Assembly (NCBI RefSeq): GCF_002924445.1
Contig: NZ_PIGG01000037.1
Coordinates: forward strand, 1-64,000
DNA from: Minwuia thermotolerans
Lineage (GTDB): Bacteria; Pseudomonadota; Alphaproteobacteria; Minwuiales; Minwuiaceae
Length of the DNA: 64,000 bases
Direction: 5' to 3'
The position numbers and the translations under genes are program-made. The notes below the pieces were generated by a model, which saw only the letters and a list, made by a program, of their open reading frames with translations, searched no databases and was not told the origin of the DNA. Shown in pieces: positions 12,212 to 22,500 of the stretch. Position 1 is the first letter of the stretch; each line of letters starts with the position of its first letter.

Positions 12212-13189
12212 TCAGCGCGCACCCGCTGTGGCGTCCAGCCAGTCCAGTGCGGCGTCGACGACCTCTTCCGTTGTCGCGGGGCTCATGATATCGCCGGCGA
12301 TGACATGATGGCTGGGACCGGCGGCGCCGGGCACGTCGATCCAGCGCTTCGGCCCGCCCCAGCGGTCGAAGACCCGCCGCGTCGCCGCCGGATCGACCAC
12401 CTTGTCGTCGGGGGAGTGGAACACGAGCAGCGGCGTCCCGGCCCGGCCGTGGTCCTCCGCGGCGACGTGCTTCACCAGCGCCGCCATGGGCAGCAGCGCC
12501 ACGGTCGGGTAGCGCGTCTGCCAGTGCCGCTCCACCTCGTCATTCTCGGCGCCCGTGTCGCGCTCCCGCCCGAAGGCGAGCGGCAGGAGCCGGCGCGCCC
12601 ACGGCAGGGTGAGCGCGGCGGCGGCCTTCGAGCGGACGCCGAAATTGGGCGAGACGAAGATCAGCGCCCGGACGCCAGCCATGTGATCGCCCGTCACGGC
12701 ATGATGGGTCACCGCGGTGGCGCCGGTGGAGGTGGCGATGACGATGACCTTCTCGCCGATGCGCCGGCCGACCTCCAGGGCCTCGGCGACGTCATCCAGC
12801 CAGTCGCCGGCCTCCGCCTCCGCCATGGCCGCGCCGGTGCGGCCATGGCCGGCCAGCCGGGTATAGAACAGGTTCGCCCCCAGCGCCGCGGCGATGCGGT
12901 CGGGGACGGGACGGATCTCCGCCTTGCTGGCCGAGAAGCCATGGACGTAGACCACCGCCCATTCGGTGCGCGCCGGCGCCGCCGGGTCGCGCCAGACGAT
13001 CTCCCTGGCCTGGCCCGCACGGATGTCGCGGAAGCGCGCCTCGGACGCCGCGAGCGCCGCCGCCGGATCGGCGCCCAGGTCCGCAGGCCGGAAGCCGATG
13101 GCGGTGCGCACCCGCTCCCGCGCGCCCAGCAGGAAGGCAAGGGCCAGCAGCAGAACGATGGCGAGCAGGACGTAGAGGAGCGGCTTCAT
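12212..13189 (-). CDS. Membrane-anchored alpha/beta hydrolase
   Basis: The 325 residues start MKPLLYVLLAIVLLLALAFL, a signal anchor. An alpha/beta-hydrolase core follows: VYVHGFSASKAE (oxyanion region), nucleophile elbow VIATSTGATA (a Ser in T-S-T-G, a variant of GxSxG), an acid in VFHSPDDKVVD, and a final His in GPSHHVIAGD. It resembles serine aminopeptidase or lysophospholipase-like hydrolases; the substrate is unknown. Alternative upstream starts would bury the anchor. It is divergent from the next plus-strand operon, with 155 bases between the two starts. Confidence 0.8.
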   Translation of the reverse strand: MKPLLYVLLAIVLLLALAFLLGARERVRTAIGFRPADLGADPAAALAASEARFRDIRAGQAREIVWRDPAAPARTEWAVVYVHGFSASKAEIRPVPDRIAAALGANLFYTRLAGHGRTGAAMAEAEAGDWLDDVAEALEVGRRIGEKVIVIATSTGATAVTHHAVTGDHMAGVRALIFVSPNFGVRSKAAAALTLPWARRLLPLAFGRERDTGAENDEVERHWQTRYPTVALLPMAALVKHVAAEDHGRAGTPLLVFHSPDDKVVDPAATRRVFDRWGGPKRWIDVPGAAGPSHHVIAGDIMSPATTEEVVDAALDWLDATAGAR

Positions 13190-13344
13190 TCGGCGGTCCG
13201 GCGGGCGGGGAAAGCTCTCCGGCCAGCAGACCACGCGCCGCCCGCGGCGGCAAGGCCGACAGGGCCCGTGATCCACGCCTTGCGCCGGCGCGTAGGCTTC
13301 GCATATGCGGGATCAGATCCCCGCGCGCCGCAGGAGTATCCATC

Positions 13345-14049
13345 GTGCCGTCCGGAATGAAGAGCTTGGCCGCCGCCCTGGTGCTCGCGCTTGCGCCGGC
13401 GGGGCCCGCGGCGGCTGCGGCGCCGGCCGATTTCGACCCGCTGAAGGCCTATGGCGAGCGCATCGTCTTCGACGTCTATCGCGGCGAGGACCGGATCGGC
13501 CAGCATGTCGTCCGCTTCACGCGCGACGGCGGGAACCTGGGGGTCAGGGCGCAGTTCAACGCGGCGGTCAAGATGATCGGCTTCACCGTGTTCCGCTTCG
13601 ACTACCGCTCGGACGCGTCCTGGCGCGACGGTGCGCTGCTCGACCTTACGGCCAGCACCAATGACGACGGCGACCGCCGCACGGTGCGGGTCGACCGCCG
13701 GAACGGTCGGCTGGTGGTCAGCGGCCCGGACGGCGCCGAGACCACCGATCAGGGCGTCTTTCCCAGCAATCACTGGCATCCCGGCGCGGTGACCGGCTCG
13801 CGGCTGATCAACACGCTGACCGGCGACGTCGCCGAGGTGCGCGTCAGCCGCGTCGGCCAGGAGCGGGTCGCCACCAACGCCGGACCGGTCGAGGCCACCC
13901 GCTACCGCTTCGACGGCGATCTGCGCGACATCGACGTCTGGTACGACGGGGACGGCCGCTGGGTGAAACTGCGTTTCAGGGAGAATGGCAGCGTCATCGA
14001 CTATCGCTGCGTGCAGTGCGTCAACGGCCCCCGGATGGCCCGCGAATGA
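13345..14049 (+). CDS. Secreted DUF6134/DUF3108-like protein
   Basis: The 234 residues have a signal peptide (about 1-27, ending PAAAAAPADF) and a beta-rich domain containing IVFDVYRGEDRIGQHVVRF, a start typical of the DUF6134/DUF3108 periplasmic families. No enzymatic motif is seen. The chosen GTG has AGGAG eight bases upstream; an ATG four codons later is possible. Its stop overlaps the SDR gene (ATGA). Confidence 0.7.
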   Translation: MPSGMKSLAAALVLALAPAGPAAAAAPADFDPLKAYGERIVFDVYRGEDRIGQHVVRFTRDGGNLGVRAQFNAAVKMIGFTVFRFDYRSDASWRDGALLDLTASTNDDGDRRTVRVDRRNGRLVVSGPDGAETTDQGVFPSNHWHPGAVTGSRLINTLTGDVAEVRVSRVGQERVATNAGPVEATRYRFDGDLRDIDVWYDGDGRWVKLRFRENGSVIDYRCVQCVNGPRMARE

Positions 14050-14813
14050 GCGCCATCGTCTGGATTACGGGCGCCAGTTCGGGGCTGGGGCGGCAGGCGG
14101 CGCTGGAATTCGCCCGCCGCGGCTACCGCGTCGCCGCCACCGCGCGCAGCGAGGACAGGCTGCAGGAACTGGCCGCGGAGGCCGATGGCCTGCTGGGCGA
14201 CATCACGGCCTGGCCCGGTGACGTCACCGACGAGGCGCGGATGACGGCGGTGATCGAGGCGGTCGAGCGGGACCTCGGCCCCATCGGCATCGCCATCCTC
14301 AACGCCGGCATCTACCGGCCCATGACGGTCGATGATTTCGACCCGGAGGCGCTGGCGCAGACCTTCGAGGTCAACGTGATGGGCGTCGCGCGGCCGCTGC
14401 GCCCGCTGCTGGCGCGGATGACCGCGCGCGGCGCGGGCAGGATCTATCCCACCGCTTCGCTGTCGGGCTATATCGGCCTGCCCATGGCCTCCGCATACGG
14501 GATGAGCAAGGCCGGGCTGATCAACATGGCCGAGGCGCTGCACACGGAGCTGAAGCCGAAGGGCGTGCATTTCGGCATCATCGTGCCGGGCTTCGTCGAG
14601 ACGCCGCTGTCGGCGAAGAACGACTTTCCCATGCCCTTCCTGATGCCCGTCGACAAGGCGGCGCGCGCCCTCGCCGACGGCGTGCTGGACGGCCGGTTCG
14701 AGGTCGCGTTCCCGCTCCCCTTCGTCCTGATCATGAAAGCGCTGAGGTGCCTGCCCTATGGACTCGCTCTCCCCCTCATCCGCCGGGCCACCCGCGGACG
14801 CCGCCAGGCTTGA
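14046..14813 (+). CDS. Short-chain dehydrogenase/reductase
   Basis: NAD(P)-dependent oxidoreductase of 255 residues. It has the nucleotide-binding motif TGASSGLG near residue 8, LNAG in ILNAGIY, catalytic Ser in PTASLSGY and YxxxK as YGMSK. The substrate is unknown. It is translationally coupled to the preceding gene and overlaps the next by 56 bases, so the three make one operon. Confidence 0.9.
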   Translation: MSAIVWITGASSGLGRQAALEFARRGYRVAATARSEDRLQELAAEADGLLGDITAWPGDVTDEARMTAVIEAVERDLGPIGIAILNAGIYRPMTVDDFDPEALAQTFEVNVMGVARPLRPLLARMTARGAGRIYPTASLSGYIGLPMASAYGMSKAGLINMAEALHTELKPKGVHFGIIVPGFVETPLSAKNDFPMPFLMPVDKAARALADGVLDGRFEVAFPLPFVLIMKALRCLPYGLALPLIRRATRGRRQA

Positions 14814-15228
14814 TCGCTTCGCCGCCTTCTTCGAGCGCATGACCGCGGCGGATGTCGGCCGGCTCGGCGAGATCTACGCCGAGGACGTGCATTTCGCCGA
14901 TCCCTTCAGCGATTTCCGCGGCCTGGACGACCTGCGCCGGGTTTTCGCCGCCATGTTCGACGGCATGCGCGACTATGCGCTGAGCGTCGACGAGAAGGGC
15001 ATGACCGCCGCCGACACCGGCATGGTGCGCTGGACCATGTCGGGCTCCGTCAGGGCGCTGGGGCGCGAGCCCTGGATCGTCCACGGCGTCAGCGTGATCC
15101 GCTTCGACGCCGAGGGGCGCGTCCGCGAACATCTCGACTACTGGGACGCCGCCGGGCAATTCTACGAACGCCTGCCCGTCCTCGGCTGGGTGTTGCGCCG
15201 CATCCGCCGCCGCATCGCGCAGCACTGA
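14758..15228 (+). CDS. NTF2/SnoaL-like protein
   Basis: The 156 residues of the cone-shaped NTF2 fold contain FAAFFERMTAADVGRLGEIY and VHFADPFSDFRG early, and EGRVREHLDYWDAAGQFYE late, as in SnoaL-like domains. It probably acts as a small-molecule isomerase/hydratase or a binding partner of the SDR with which it overlaps. It is the last host gene before the prophage; the 125 bases to the phage end hold only a palindromic repeat. Confidence 0.75.
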   Translation: MDSLSPSSAGPPADAARLDRFAAFFERMTAADVGRLGEIYAEDVHFADPFSDFRGLDDLRRVFAAMFDGMRDYALSVDEKGMTAADTGMVRWTMSGSVRALGREPWIVHGVSVIRFDAEGRVREHLDYWDAAGQFYERLPVLGWVLRRIRRRIAQH

Positions 15229-15274
15229 GCCTTTCGGAGGATCGACCCCCCACCCGACCCGCTGACGCGGGCCA

Positions 15275-15297
15275 CCCTCCCCCTGCCAGGGGGAGGG
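15275..15297. repeat. G/C-run palindrome, copy 2
   Basis: CCCTCCCCCT, loop GCC, AGGGGGAGGG: a 10-bp inverted repeat matching the one at 142-166. It lies in host DNA just outside the prophage, downstream of the NTF2-like gene. Confidence 0.55.
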
Positions 15298-15353
15298 ACG
15301 GGGAGGGGTTGGATCCTTGTAGCGCGCCACATGTTTCCGGAGTCCTCGCCGCT

Positions 15354-15404
15354 TGAATCTGGAGCACATTTAGCCGCCTCTCAGCGGGCGATAATAGCCG
15401 CCTC
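15354..15404. other. Right phage end (attR-type) with probable transposase sites
   Basis: The terminus TGAATCTGGAG is followed by two direct copies of TAGCCGCCTC (15371-15380 and 15395-15404), 24 bases apart, which are good candidates for MuA-like end-binding sites. Related sequences (TAATGGCCCTC and ATAGGCCGCTC) occur near the other end, just after the repressor. No gene lies between the end and the methylase stop. Confidence 0.6.
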
Positions 15405-15431
15405 AGAGACCGTTGATAGACCTCTCCCGAA

Positions 15432-16250
15432 TCAGGGTGGAGCACCGCCGGAGATGATCAGCTCCGCTGCCGGTCGGGAACGGCCCTTGGTGAGCGTGTA
15501 CGTCGTCGTGACCTCCTCGATGGCGAAGCCGGCGAAGAGCTCCCGGATCTCCGGCGTGTCGTTGATGGACATCAGGAAGCAACCCTTCAGTCGGCCGAGT
15601 GCCTCGGCCATCTCCGCGAACTGCTCGCGGCCGAACAGATCCGTGCCGTAGTCGCCCTCGCTGCCCCAGTAGGGCGGGTCGAGGTAGAACAGCATGCCCG
15701 GCCGGTCGTAGCGCTCGATGAAGGCCCGCCATGGCAGGCATTCGACCACCACGCCGGCGAGGCGGCTGTGCACGTCCTCCAGCATCGGCGCCAGCGTGGT
15801 GACGTTGAAGCGGCCGCCATGGCCGGAGCTCACGCCGAAGTTCCGGCCCGCGACCTTGCCGCCGAAGGCCGTGCGCTGGAGATAGAGGAAGCGCGCGGCG
15901 CGCTCCAGGTCGGTCAGCGTCGCCGGATCGGTGGCCGACAGCCGCTCGAACTCAGCCCGGGTTGTGACCTGGAAGCGCATCATCTCCATGAAGGCCGTGT
16001 AGTGGCGCTGGAGGATGCGGAAGAAGTTGGCGACGTCGCGGCTCCGGTCGTTGATCACCTCGACCTTCGGCCGGGCCGTGCGGCGAAGGAAGACGCCGCC
16101 CATGCCGACGAAGACCTCGGCGTAGCCGTCGTGCGGCGTCTCGTTGATGCGCGCGACCAGGCGCTTGGCCAGGTTGCGCTTGCCGCCGACATAGGGCGCG
16201 ACGGGCCGCACCGGGTCGACGGGCGAGAGAGCGTTTGGATTCGACTCCAT
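15432..16250 (-). CDS. D12-class DNA adenine methyltransferase
   Basis: Transfers a methyl group from SAM to N6 of adenine in DNA, usually at GATC for this class. The 272 residues show motif I as YVGGKRNLAKRL near residue 20 and motif IV DPPYW near residue 193. It is the last gene before the phage right end, the position of mom in Mu. A role in protecting phage DNA from host restriction is likely by position, but the target site cannot be read. Confidence 0.9.
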   Translation of the reverse strand: MESNPNALSPVDPVRPVAPYVGGKRNLAKRLVARINETPHDGYAEVFVGMGGVFLRRTARPKVEVINDRSRDVANFFRILQRHYTAFMEMMRFQVTTRAEFERLSATDPATLTDLERAARFLYLQRTAFGGKVAGRNFGVSSGHGGRFNVTTLAPMLEDVHSRLAGVVVECLPWRAFIERYDRPGMLFYLDPPYWGSEGDYGTDLFGREQFAEMAEALGRLKGCFLMSINDTPEIRELFAGFAIEEVTTTYTLTKGRSRPAAELIISGGAPP

Positions 16251-16355
16251 GATCCTCGGGTTTCACTATCGCCCCGCCCCTGCAGGGGTGGCGGGACGGC
16301 CGCAGAGCGGCCGGTTGCGGTCGTGGGCGTGTCAGCTCGCCCGGTTCGCGGTGCG

Positions 16356-16580
16356 TCAACACCGCGGCCCCCGCCGGCCTTTCCGGCGACGTGGATGGAC
16401 TTGATCATCGCTGAGCGACAGAATGCGCCTGCCCCCAGCGGGGTGACGGGTCAGCTGCAACTGGCCACTTGCAGCCTTGGGGCGCCCCCACGCCCTGGCT
16501 CGCGCCGGTAGCTTCATGCGGGCCCCCGTCGGCCACGACGGGAGATCACATGGCTCCGCGATCGCGGTGTTCTCACCCAT
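16356..16580 (-). CDS. Small basic protein in the com position (uncertain)
   Basis: A 74-residue frame starting in the stop of the preceding small gene (ATGGGTGA), directly upstream of the methylase, exactly where Mu carries com, the translational activator of mom. From its internal Met22 it shows GQLQLTRHPAGGRRILSLSD, which lines up loosely with the CPRC-containing half of Com proteins but lacks the zinc-binding cysteines. Codon use is weakly gene-like. It could be a degenerate com, an unrelated gene, or noncoding. Confidence 0.35.
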   Translation of the reverse strand: MGENTAIAEPCDLPSWPTGARMKLPARARAWGRPKAASGQLQLTRHPAGGRRILSLSDDQVHPRRRKGRRGPRC

Positions 16581-16743
16581 CGCTGTTCCCCCACCGCCGC
16601 CACTCTGTCGGCCGGGCGACGCAGGCCCAGTGGTCGAGGGTCTGGGGCGTGCAGGGCGTGCGCGGAGCGTTCAGCGCCGTGGCGGCGTCGAAGGCTGTCC
16701 GCAGGTCGGCGCCGGCGCCGAAACGGAGGTAACAGGTCTGCAT
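16573..16743 (-). CDS. Small phage protein of 56 residues
   Basis: Starts MQTCYLRFGAGADLRTAFDA, 11 bases after the tail-fibre stop, and ends overlapping the next small frame. It has Cys, Trp and Pro-rich content (CTPQTLDHWACVARPTEW) and strong G/C third positions, which suggests a real gene. I do not recognise the family. By position it may serve the tail fibre. Confidence 0.5.
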   Translation of the reverse strand: MQTCYLRFGAGADLRTAFDAATALNAPRTPCTPQTLDHWACVARPTEWRRWGNSDG

Positions 16744-16754
16744 GATCCGGCCTC

Positions 16755-19541
16755 CTACGAGAGCTTCGTGATCTGGATGAAGTTCTCGGCTGCCGTGCCG
16801 CCGGGCAGCACCTTGTTCGTGCCGCTGTCATGGCTGAGCTGGCCGAAGAGCTTCTCGCCCACGGCCAGTTCGAAGACCCGGGAGACGTGCAGGCTCTCGT
16901 GGTCCGCCGTCGAGGCGCGCTGGGCGACGAGTGTCTTCATCCTGGCGATCACGTTCTCGGTCGGGGTCGGTTCGGCCCCGTTCGACTTGACCGCCTCGAG
17001 CGTCCAGAGCACGTCCTCCGCCGTGTCGGGACGGACCGACGTGTAGATGTCGATCAGGTACACGCCGGCCTCGGCGGCGGTGAAGTCGTGGTCCGTGTCA
17101 CTCCAGCCGCCGACATCGCCGTTCAGGTACTCGAGGCGCTCGACCCCGGAGTGGTTGATCGTCTGCGAGCCGCCGGCGATGTCCGCCACCACAGTCGGAT
17201 CGACGTAGACGCCCTTGCAGCCAAAGATGCGCCTGGTCCCGGGCGTGATGCCCTCGACGAGCTGGTTGTCCGGGCAAGCGGACAGGTCGCCCCCGATCAG
17301 CTCGAAGTGGTCAATCGCGCTGACGGGGTCCGCGCCCGAGCTGAGCGTGATCCCGTCGTTCACCGTGGCGTCGCAGATCGGCGAATGGACGACGAGGCGG
17401 TCCAGGTCGACCGACCCGCCCATCGTGATCAGGCGGACGTCCGAACCGTTGCCCGAGAAGTTCCGCGCGTTGACCGGCCCGATGGAGATCAGGCGCGCGG
17501 CCACGGTCGTCTCCACCCAGTGGAAGACGTGCAGGATCGGATACGGCGTCGGATCGTCGGACGGTGTCTGCGTCGAGAACAGGTTGTCGTTCGAGACCCC
17601 GTCGATGTAGCCGACCCCGATCCTGATCTCCTTGTAGCCCTGCAACGTGAACAGGCGGACCGCAGCCGCAGTGCCGCCGACCGAGCAGTTGTAGAACGAG
17701 TAGCCGTCGATCTGGAGCCGCTCGGACTCCGACGCCTCGCAGTACACCAGCGCGCCGGAGCCCTGCAAACGGACGCCGGGGTCGTCCGGGTCCTCGATGT
17801 CACCGCCGTAGCCCTCGACCGACAGGTAGCCGACACGGATGTCGTCGGTCCCGAAGTACACCGCGGCCCGGTCCTCACCGTCGTCGGCGAAGAGCTTGAT
17901 CTTGTCGACGTCGATGTTGAAGCCCTTGGCCTGTGATCCGGCGACGCGGCGTGCGCCCTTGAACACGACGCTTGCCTCGTGATGCCCGGCGTTGATCGTG
18001 AGAATCTGGCCGACGCTGGAGTTCTGCCCCTTGAAGTATACGGCGGTCGTGTCGGACCGATAGTAGCTGGTGACGCCCTCGATCAGGAGCTGGCCGATGA
18101 GCATGTTCTGGCCGAGCAGCCGGACGCCGTCACAGGACGCGACCTGCCCACTGTTCTTCTGCACCCGGGCGTCATTAATGCCGGCCACTGCGACCCGACC
18201 GATGGACCAGCGGACACACAGATCCTGCGCGTCTGGGTCGTCGTCGCCGATCAACAGACCGTCCCCGTAGCCCGAGTTGATCATGTCGTCGCCGTCGAAG
18301 TGGTCGTCGCTGTTGGGGACGGAGATGTCCCGGACATCGTAGTCGTCCACGTCCGCGTACTTGACCGCGAGCGAGAAGGACAGACCGCCGAGGCCGCCGG
18401 TGCCGCTGATGTCGAGGAGGCGGAGCGTCGTGAGATAGTACCCGGAGCTGTAGTCCTCCCTGAGCCTCGCCGAGAACTGCGCGCCGTTGCTGTAGCGCCA
18501 GCCCCGGATGTCGATGAGATCGATGTTCCCGGTCAGCTCATTGAAATTGTCGATGAGCGCCATGTTCTCGGTGTAGATGTTCCAGAAGCGCAATCCCGCC
18601 GAGAGGGGCCTGAACAGGACCGGGCCGCCGCTGCCACCGAGGAGCTTCGAGTTCCCGATGCCGACGACCGTCACTTCGGTCGTGAGATCCTGCGTCGTCG
18701 CGTTCGGAATGTAGTACGAGCGCCCGTCGAGGATCAGGGTCTTCCCGTTGGTATGGGCGTCCGCGACCGCGCTGTTCCACGCCGCGCTGTCGTCGGTCAC
18801 GCCGTCTCCGGCGGCGGCGTACGCCTCGAGAGTGACGGAGGTGTCCCAGCCCACGGCTGCCTCAGCGGCAGCCTGGGCGGCTTCCGCCGCCGTCTGGGCG
18901 GCCTGTGCATCGATCTTCGCGGTCAACGCGGTGATCGCCGAGACCTCCGCATTGGTCTCGGAGGTCGCCGCGGCGCTGGCGCTGGCTGCCGCGTTCGTCT
19001 CGGAAGTCGCCGCGTTGGTCTCCGAGGTTGCCGCGGCGCTGGCGCTGGCCGCGGCCTCGGCGGCCTTGGTCAGCGCCTGGCCGATGGTGTCGTCGCCGGC
19101 CAGATCCGCGGCCACGGCGGAGATGTCGGCGATCGTGTCCGCCACGGCCTTCAGGTCAGCGGCGTCGATCGCGGCGGTCGAGCTGAAGTCGATGGTCTCG
19201 ATCTTGTGGGTGTCGGTCACCGCCGGGTCGATGGTCAGCGTCGCCCCGTCCAGTGTGAACGCCCGCGTCGGCACGCCGTTGACGAAGACCATGAGCGCAT
19301 CGGCCGATTTGGGCGTCGTCGACAGCGTCCAGTCGGTCTCCACCCCGTCGCCGGTGAAGTCGTCGTGCACCGGTCCGGCCAGGGCGGTGATGGCGGCGAT
19401 CGCCTTGGCCAGGCTGTCGACCGTGCCGGCGTCGGTCTCGACGGTGGCCGAGGCGTCGCCGTGGACGATGTCGTTCAGCTTCTGCAGATCGAGCATCGCC
19501 TGGGCGAGCAGCGGGATGAACTGGCTGTAGTCGGTGGCCAT
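16755..19541 (-). CDS. Tail fibre / tail spike protein with beta-helix domain
   Basis: Receptor-binding protein of 928 residues. An N-terminal attachment region (about 1-150) is followed by Ala/Ser/Thr/Asn-rich repeats around TSETNA (about 160-230), the usual trimeric shaft of phage fibres. From about 236 a pectate-lyase-type start, AYAAAGDGVTDDSAAWNSAV, opens a right-handed beta-helix. The C-terminal domain ends AENFIQITKLS. The helix may bind or cleave a surface polysaccharide. GC and codon use in the helix part are slightly less extreme than in the head genes, as expected for a horizontally exchanged tip. Confidence 0.88.
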   Translation of the reverse strand: MATDYSQFIPLLAQAMLDLQKLNDIVHGDASATVETDAGTVDSLAKAIAAITALAGPVHDDFTGDGVETDWTLSTTPKSADALMVFVNGVPTRAFTLDGATLTIDPAVTDTHKIETIDFSSTAAIDAADLKAVADTIADISAVAADLAGDDTIGQALTKAAEAAASASAAATSETNAATSETNAAASASAAATSETNAEVSAITALTAKIDAQAAQTAAEAAQAAAEAAVGWDTSVTLEAYAAAGDGVTDDSAAWNSAVADAHTNGKTLILDGRSYYIPNATTQDLTTEVTVVGIGNSKLLGGSGGPVLFRPLSAGLRFWNIYTENMALIDNFNELTGNIDLIDIRGWRYSNGAQFSARLREDYSSGYYLTTLRLLDISGTGGLGGLSFSLAVKYADVDDYDVRDISVPNSDDHFDGDDMINSGYGDGLLIGDDDPDAQDLCVRWSIGRVAVAGINDARVQKNSGQVASCDGVRLLGQNMLIGQLLIEGVTSYYRSDTTAVYFKGQNSSVGQILTINAGHHEASVVFKGARRVAGSQAKGFNIDVDKIKLFADDGEDRAAVYFGTDDIRVGYLSVEGYGGDIEDPDDPGVRLQGSGALVYCEASESERLQIDGYSFYNCSVGGTAAAVRLFTLQGYKEIRIGVGYIDGVSNDNLFSTQTPSDDPTPYPILHVFHWVETTVAARLISIGPVNARNFSGNGSDVRLITMGGSVDLDRLVVHSPICDATVNDGITLSSGADPVSAIDHFELIGGDLSACPDNQLVEGITPGTRRIFGCKGVYVDPTVVADIAGGSQTINHSGVERLEYLNGDVGGWSDTDHDFTAAEAGVYLIDIYTSVRPDTAEDVLWTLEAVKSNGAEPTPTENVIARMKTLVAQRASTADHESLHVSRVFELAVGEKLFGQLSHDSGTNKVLPGGTAAENFIQITKLS

Positions 19542-19553
19542 GGTTTCCTCCGA

Positions 19554-22500
19554 TCAGGGGCCTTCGCCCGGGTTGAGGGCAGGCGTCAAGAAGCTCGTCT
19601 GACCGGTCCAGTTGAGCCCGGTGAGTGTGCCGTCATGGGCGGCCATGCGGACGTAGTAGGTATTGCCGCCGTAGAGGCCGGTGAGCGTGATCGAGGGACC
19701 AGCCCCGGTCTTCTTTGAGCCGCCGCCGGGGCCGAAGGGCGAGGTGGCAAAGGCGACGACATAGCCCTGGACGTCGGCGTCGCCCACCGGGTCGCAGGAG
19801 ACGGACCCGGTGTTCTTGTCGATCGCGGCTGCCGACAAGCCGGTGGGCGCCGAGGGCGCCGGGTTGGCGTATGTGTCGGCGGCCGGGTTGGCGACGCCGC
19901 CGGAGCCGACGCTGCGCACCCGGATGCGCGCTGTGCGAAACGGCCCACCGTCCGCGGCCTGTTCGTCGGCCGTCCAGGATGCGGCGCCGGCGGCGGCAAT
20001 CTCGGTGCGCTTCAGGCTCAGGCTGTCGGCCGCGGCGCCGCCCAGGAACTCGACGTCGTAGGAGGCCGCGCCGGCCACCGTGTCCCAGGTCCAGTCGAGA
20101 TCGCCGTTCGACAGCTCGGTGAGGGCGAAGCTCGCGGCATCGACCGCATCCGGCGGGGTGACCTGGTCGGAGATGTTGCGCACGATCCGTGTGCCTTCGC
20201 CGCCCGGCCCTTCGGCCCAGTACTCGACCACCAGCGTGTCGTCGACGTCGGGCACGATGCCCTTCAGCTCCGGCGCGGCCGAGGGCGTGAGCTCCGCATA
20301 GTCGCCGCCGTCCGCCCGGAAGCGCGCGCGGTAGAGCACCGCGCCCGGCGCCGACGGGCCGACCAGCGTCATCTCCCGGGCGTCGCCGAGATCGCGGAGC
20401 GCGATCTTCACGTCCAGCCAGACCGGCGACGACGAGTTCGCACCGAGGCCGGCGGCGGCGACCTCCTCGGGCTGGGCGGTGTCGGTCTCGGCCGTGTGGA
20501 CGCGGGCATCGTCGACGACCGCGGCGATGGCGACCGTGCCGTCCGGCCGGGGCTCGGTGTCCAGGATCAGCAGCTCCCGCCAGACCTGGTCCGCCTTGCC
20601 GAACATGGCCCGGGTCGGCTTCCGGCCGTCGCGCTTGAGCGCGATCCAGTCCTTCGGATTGGCGTGATAGTCGCGGCCCTGGGCCGGCTCGGCGAGATAG
20701 GCGGCCAGGTCGGCGGCGTCGATCACCAGCGTGCGCTCGTGCGCGCCGACCGTCGCCTTCACAGGGCCCCAGAGCTCGCCATCCGGCGCCACCAGGCCGA
20801 TGACATGGTCGCCGCCTTCCGCGTCGAGGGCGAACGGCTCGTCGAGCGTCAGCGTCCGCCCATCCGGCGAGAGGCCGGTCGCCATGGCGCTCTGCCCCCA
20901 GGCGGGCCGGTAGTGCGCCAGTGCGATCTTCTGGCCGCGGCGCAGGAAGCGCCCGCGTTTCAGGGCGGAGAAGGTGACGAACAGCCGCCGGAAGCGGTGC
21001 GCCGCCGCTTCGGTCACGCCCTCCCGCCAGGCCTGGGGGAAGTTGTCGATGCCGGTGAAGCGGACGTCGGCGACCCGGTCGGGCGCGATGCCGTCCAGGG
21101 CGGCGATGACGTCGCGCTCGACGCCGGCGGCGTCGGTGAACAGCACCCGCGCGGCGTTGGCGTCCTCGCTGGTCACGTGCAGGCGGCGGATCTGCAGCGA
21201 GCCGCGGACGATGTCGTGGGGCGCGAAGGCGGCGACCGGAATCGGCTGCGGCTCGTCGCGCCAGAAGGTGAGGTCCGCGCCGATGCGGATCGGCTGGGCC
21301 CGGCCGGCCCGGAGCACGGCGGTGAGCTCCTCCCAGGGCGTCGCATCGCCGGTGAAGAGATGGTTGAACGTGTCGCCGCGCGCCGCCCAGGTCTCGGCCA
21401 GCGCCTGCAGCGTGGCCAGATCCACGCGGTGGTCGGCGAGGCCGGCCTGCCGGTCGTCCTGGGCGATGTGGCGCGCCGCCGCCTCGATCGCCGCGGTCGG
21501 GCCCTCGACCCATTCCTCGGCGCCCGCGTCCCAGTATTCATGGATGCCAGTCGCGGTGGCGAACAGCGTCCGGCTCTGCGCCGTCGCCGCCGTGCCCTTG
21601 AAGCGGATCGCCAGCACCGTCTCGTCGTCGAAGACCTGGTCGGAGGGAACGAAGCCCTTCAGCCCCGACCAGACCGTGCGGTCGGAGGCGGCCGAGGTGC
21701 CGACCGTGTTGTTGGTGCGGCGGACGCGGACCTCGTAGCGGCCGCGGTCGACCGCGTAGAGCTTCGAGAGCCGCTGCGGCGTCGTGGTGCCGGCGGTGAA
21801 GCTCTCCGCGCCCAGCAGCTCGAACGACGCGCCTTCGACCGGGTCGCCGTTGTCGTCGATCTCGCGCGCCTCGACGCGCCAGGTCACCGTGGTCTGGCGG
21901 ATGCGGTTAGAGACCGTCTTGAACAGCGCGCCGGGCCATTCGATGTCGACGCCGATGCGGTCGGCGACCTGGCCGGCCGGGCAGGCGGCGAAGGGCCCGA
22001 GGAAGAGGTCGTCGGTGGTCTCGCCGCCCTCCAGCTCGTTCTCGGCGCGGAGCTTGGTGCCGGCCGGCTCGGAGGAGCTGGTGACGGCCGCGGGGAACAG
22101 CGTCACCGGGTCGCCGGGCTCGACGATCTCGATCTCCAGCGCGCCACCAGCGGTGGTCACGCCATCGGCCTCGGTCCAGATCACCGTGTCCTCGAACTCC
22201 AGGCGGTCGAGGCGGACCTTGTCCCTGCCGAGGCTGTAGAGGGCGAAGACCAGGTGCTCGTTGTCGGCGAACTCGCCATAGGGCGGCGCGATCCACTTCG
22301 GCGCGAAGCGGACCGTGCCGTGCAGCTCGGGGATGCGCTCGCCGGCGCGGACGATCTGACCCGACAGCGTGGCGCGGAAGGCCTCGCCCGGCCCCGGCAG
22401 CGGCGGCGGCGCGGCGGGCGCAGACGGCGGGAACAGGGCGTTGATCAGGAAGCCGCCGGCGACGGAGATCACGGCGGTCGCGACCGCCGCTCCCAAGGTG

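Noticed and set aside
18840-19080. CRISPR or minisatellite-like repeats
   Set aside because: The repeats are coding (TSETNA/ASASAA units of the fibre shaft), not spacer-separated direct repeats. No CRISPR array or cas gene is present in the window.
16356-19541. Diversity-generating retroelement at the tail fibre
   Set aside because: No reverse transcriptase, no accessory gene and no template/variable repeat pair are visible next to the fibre gene.
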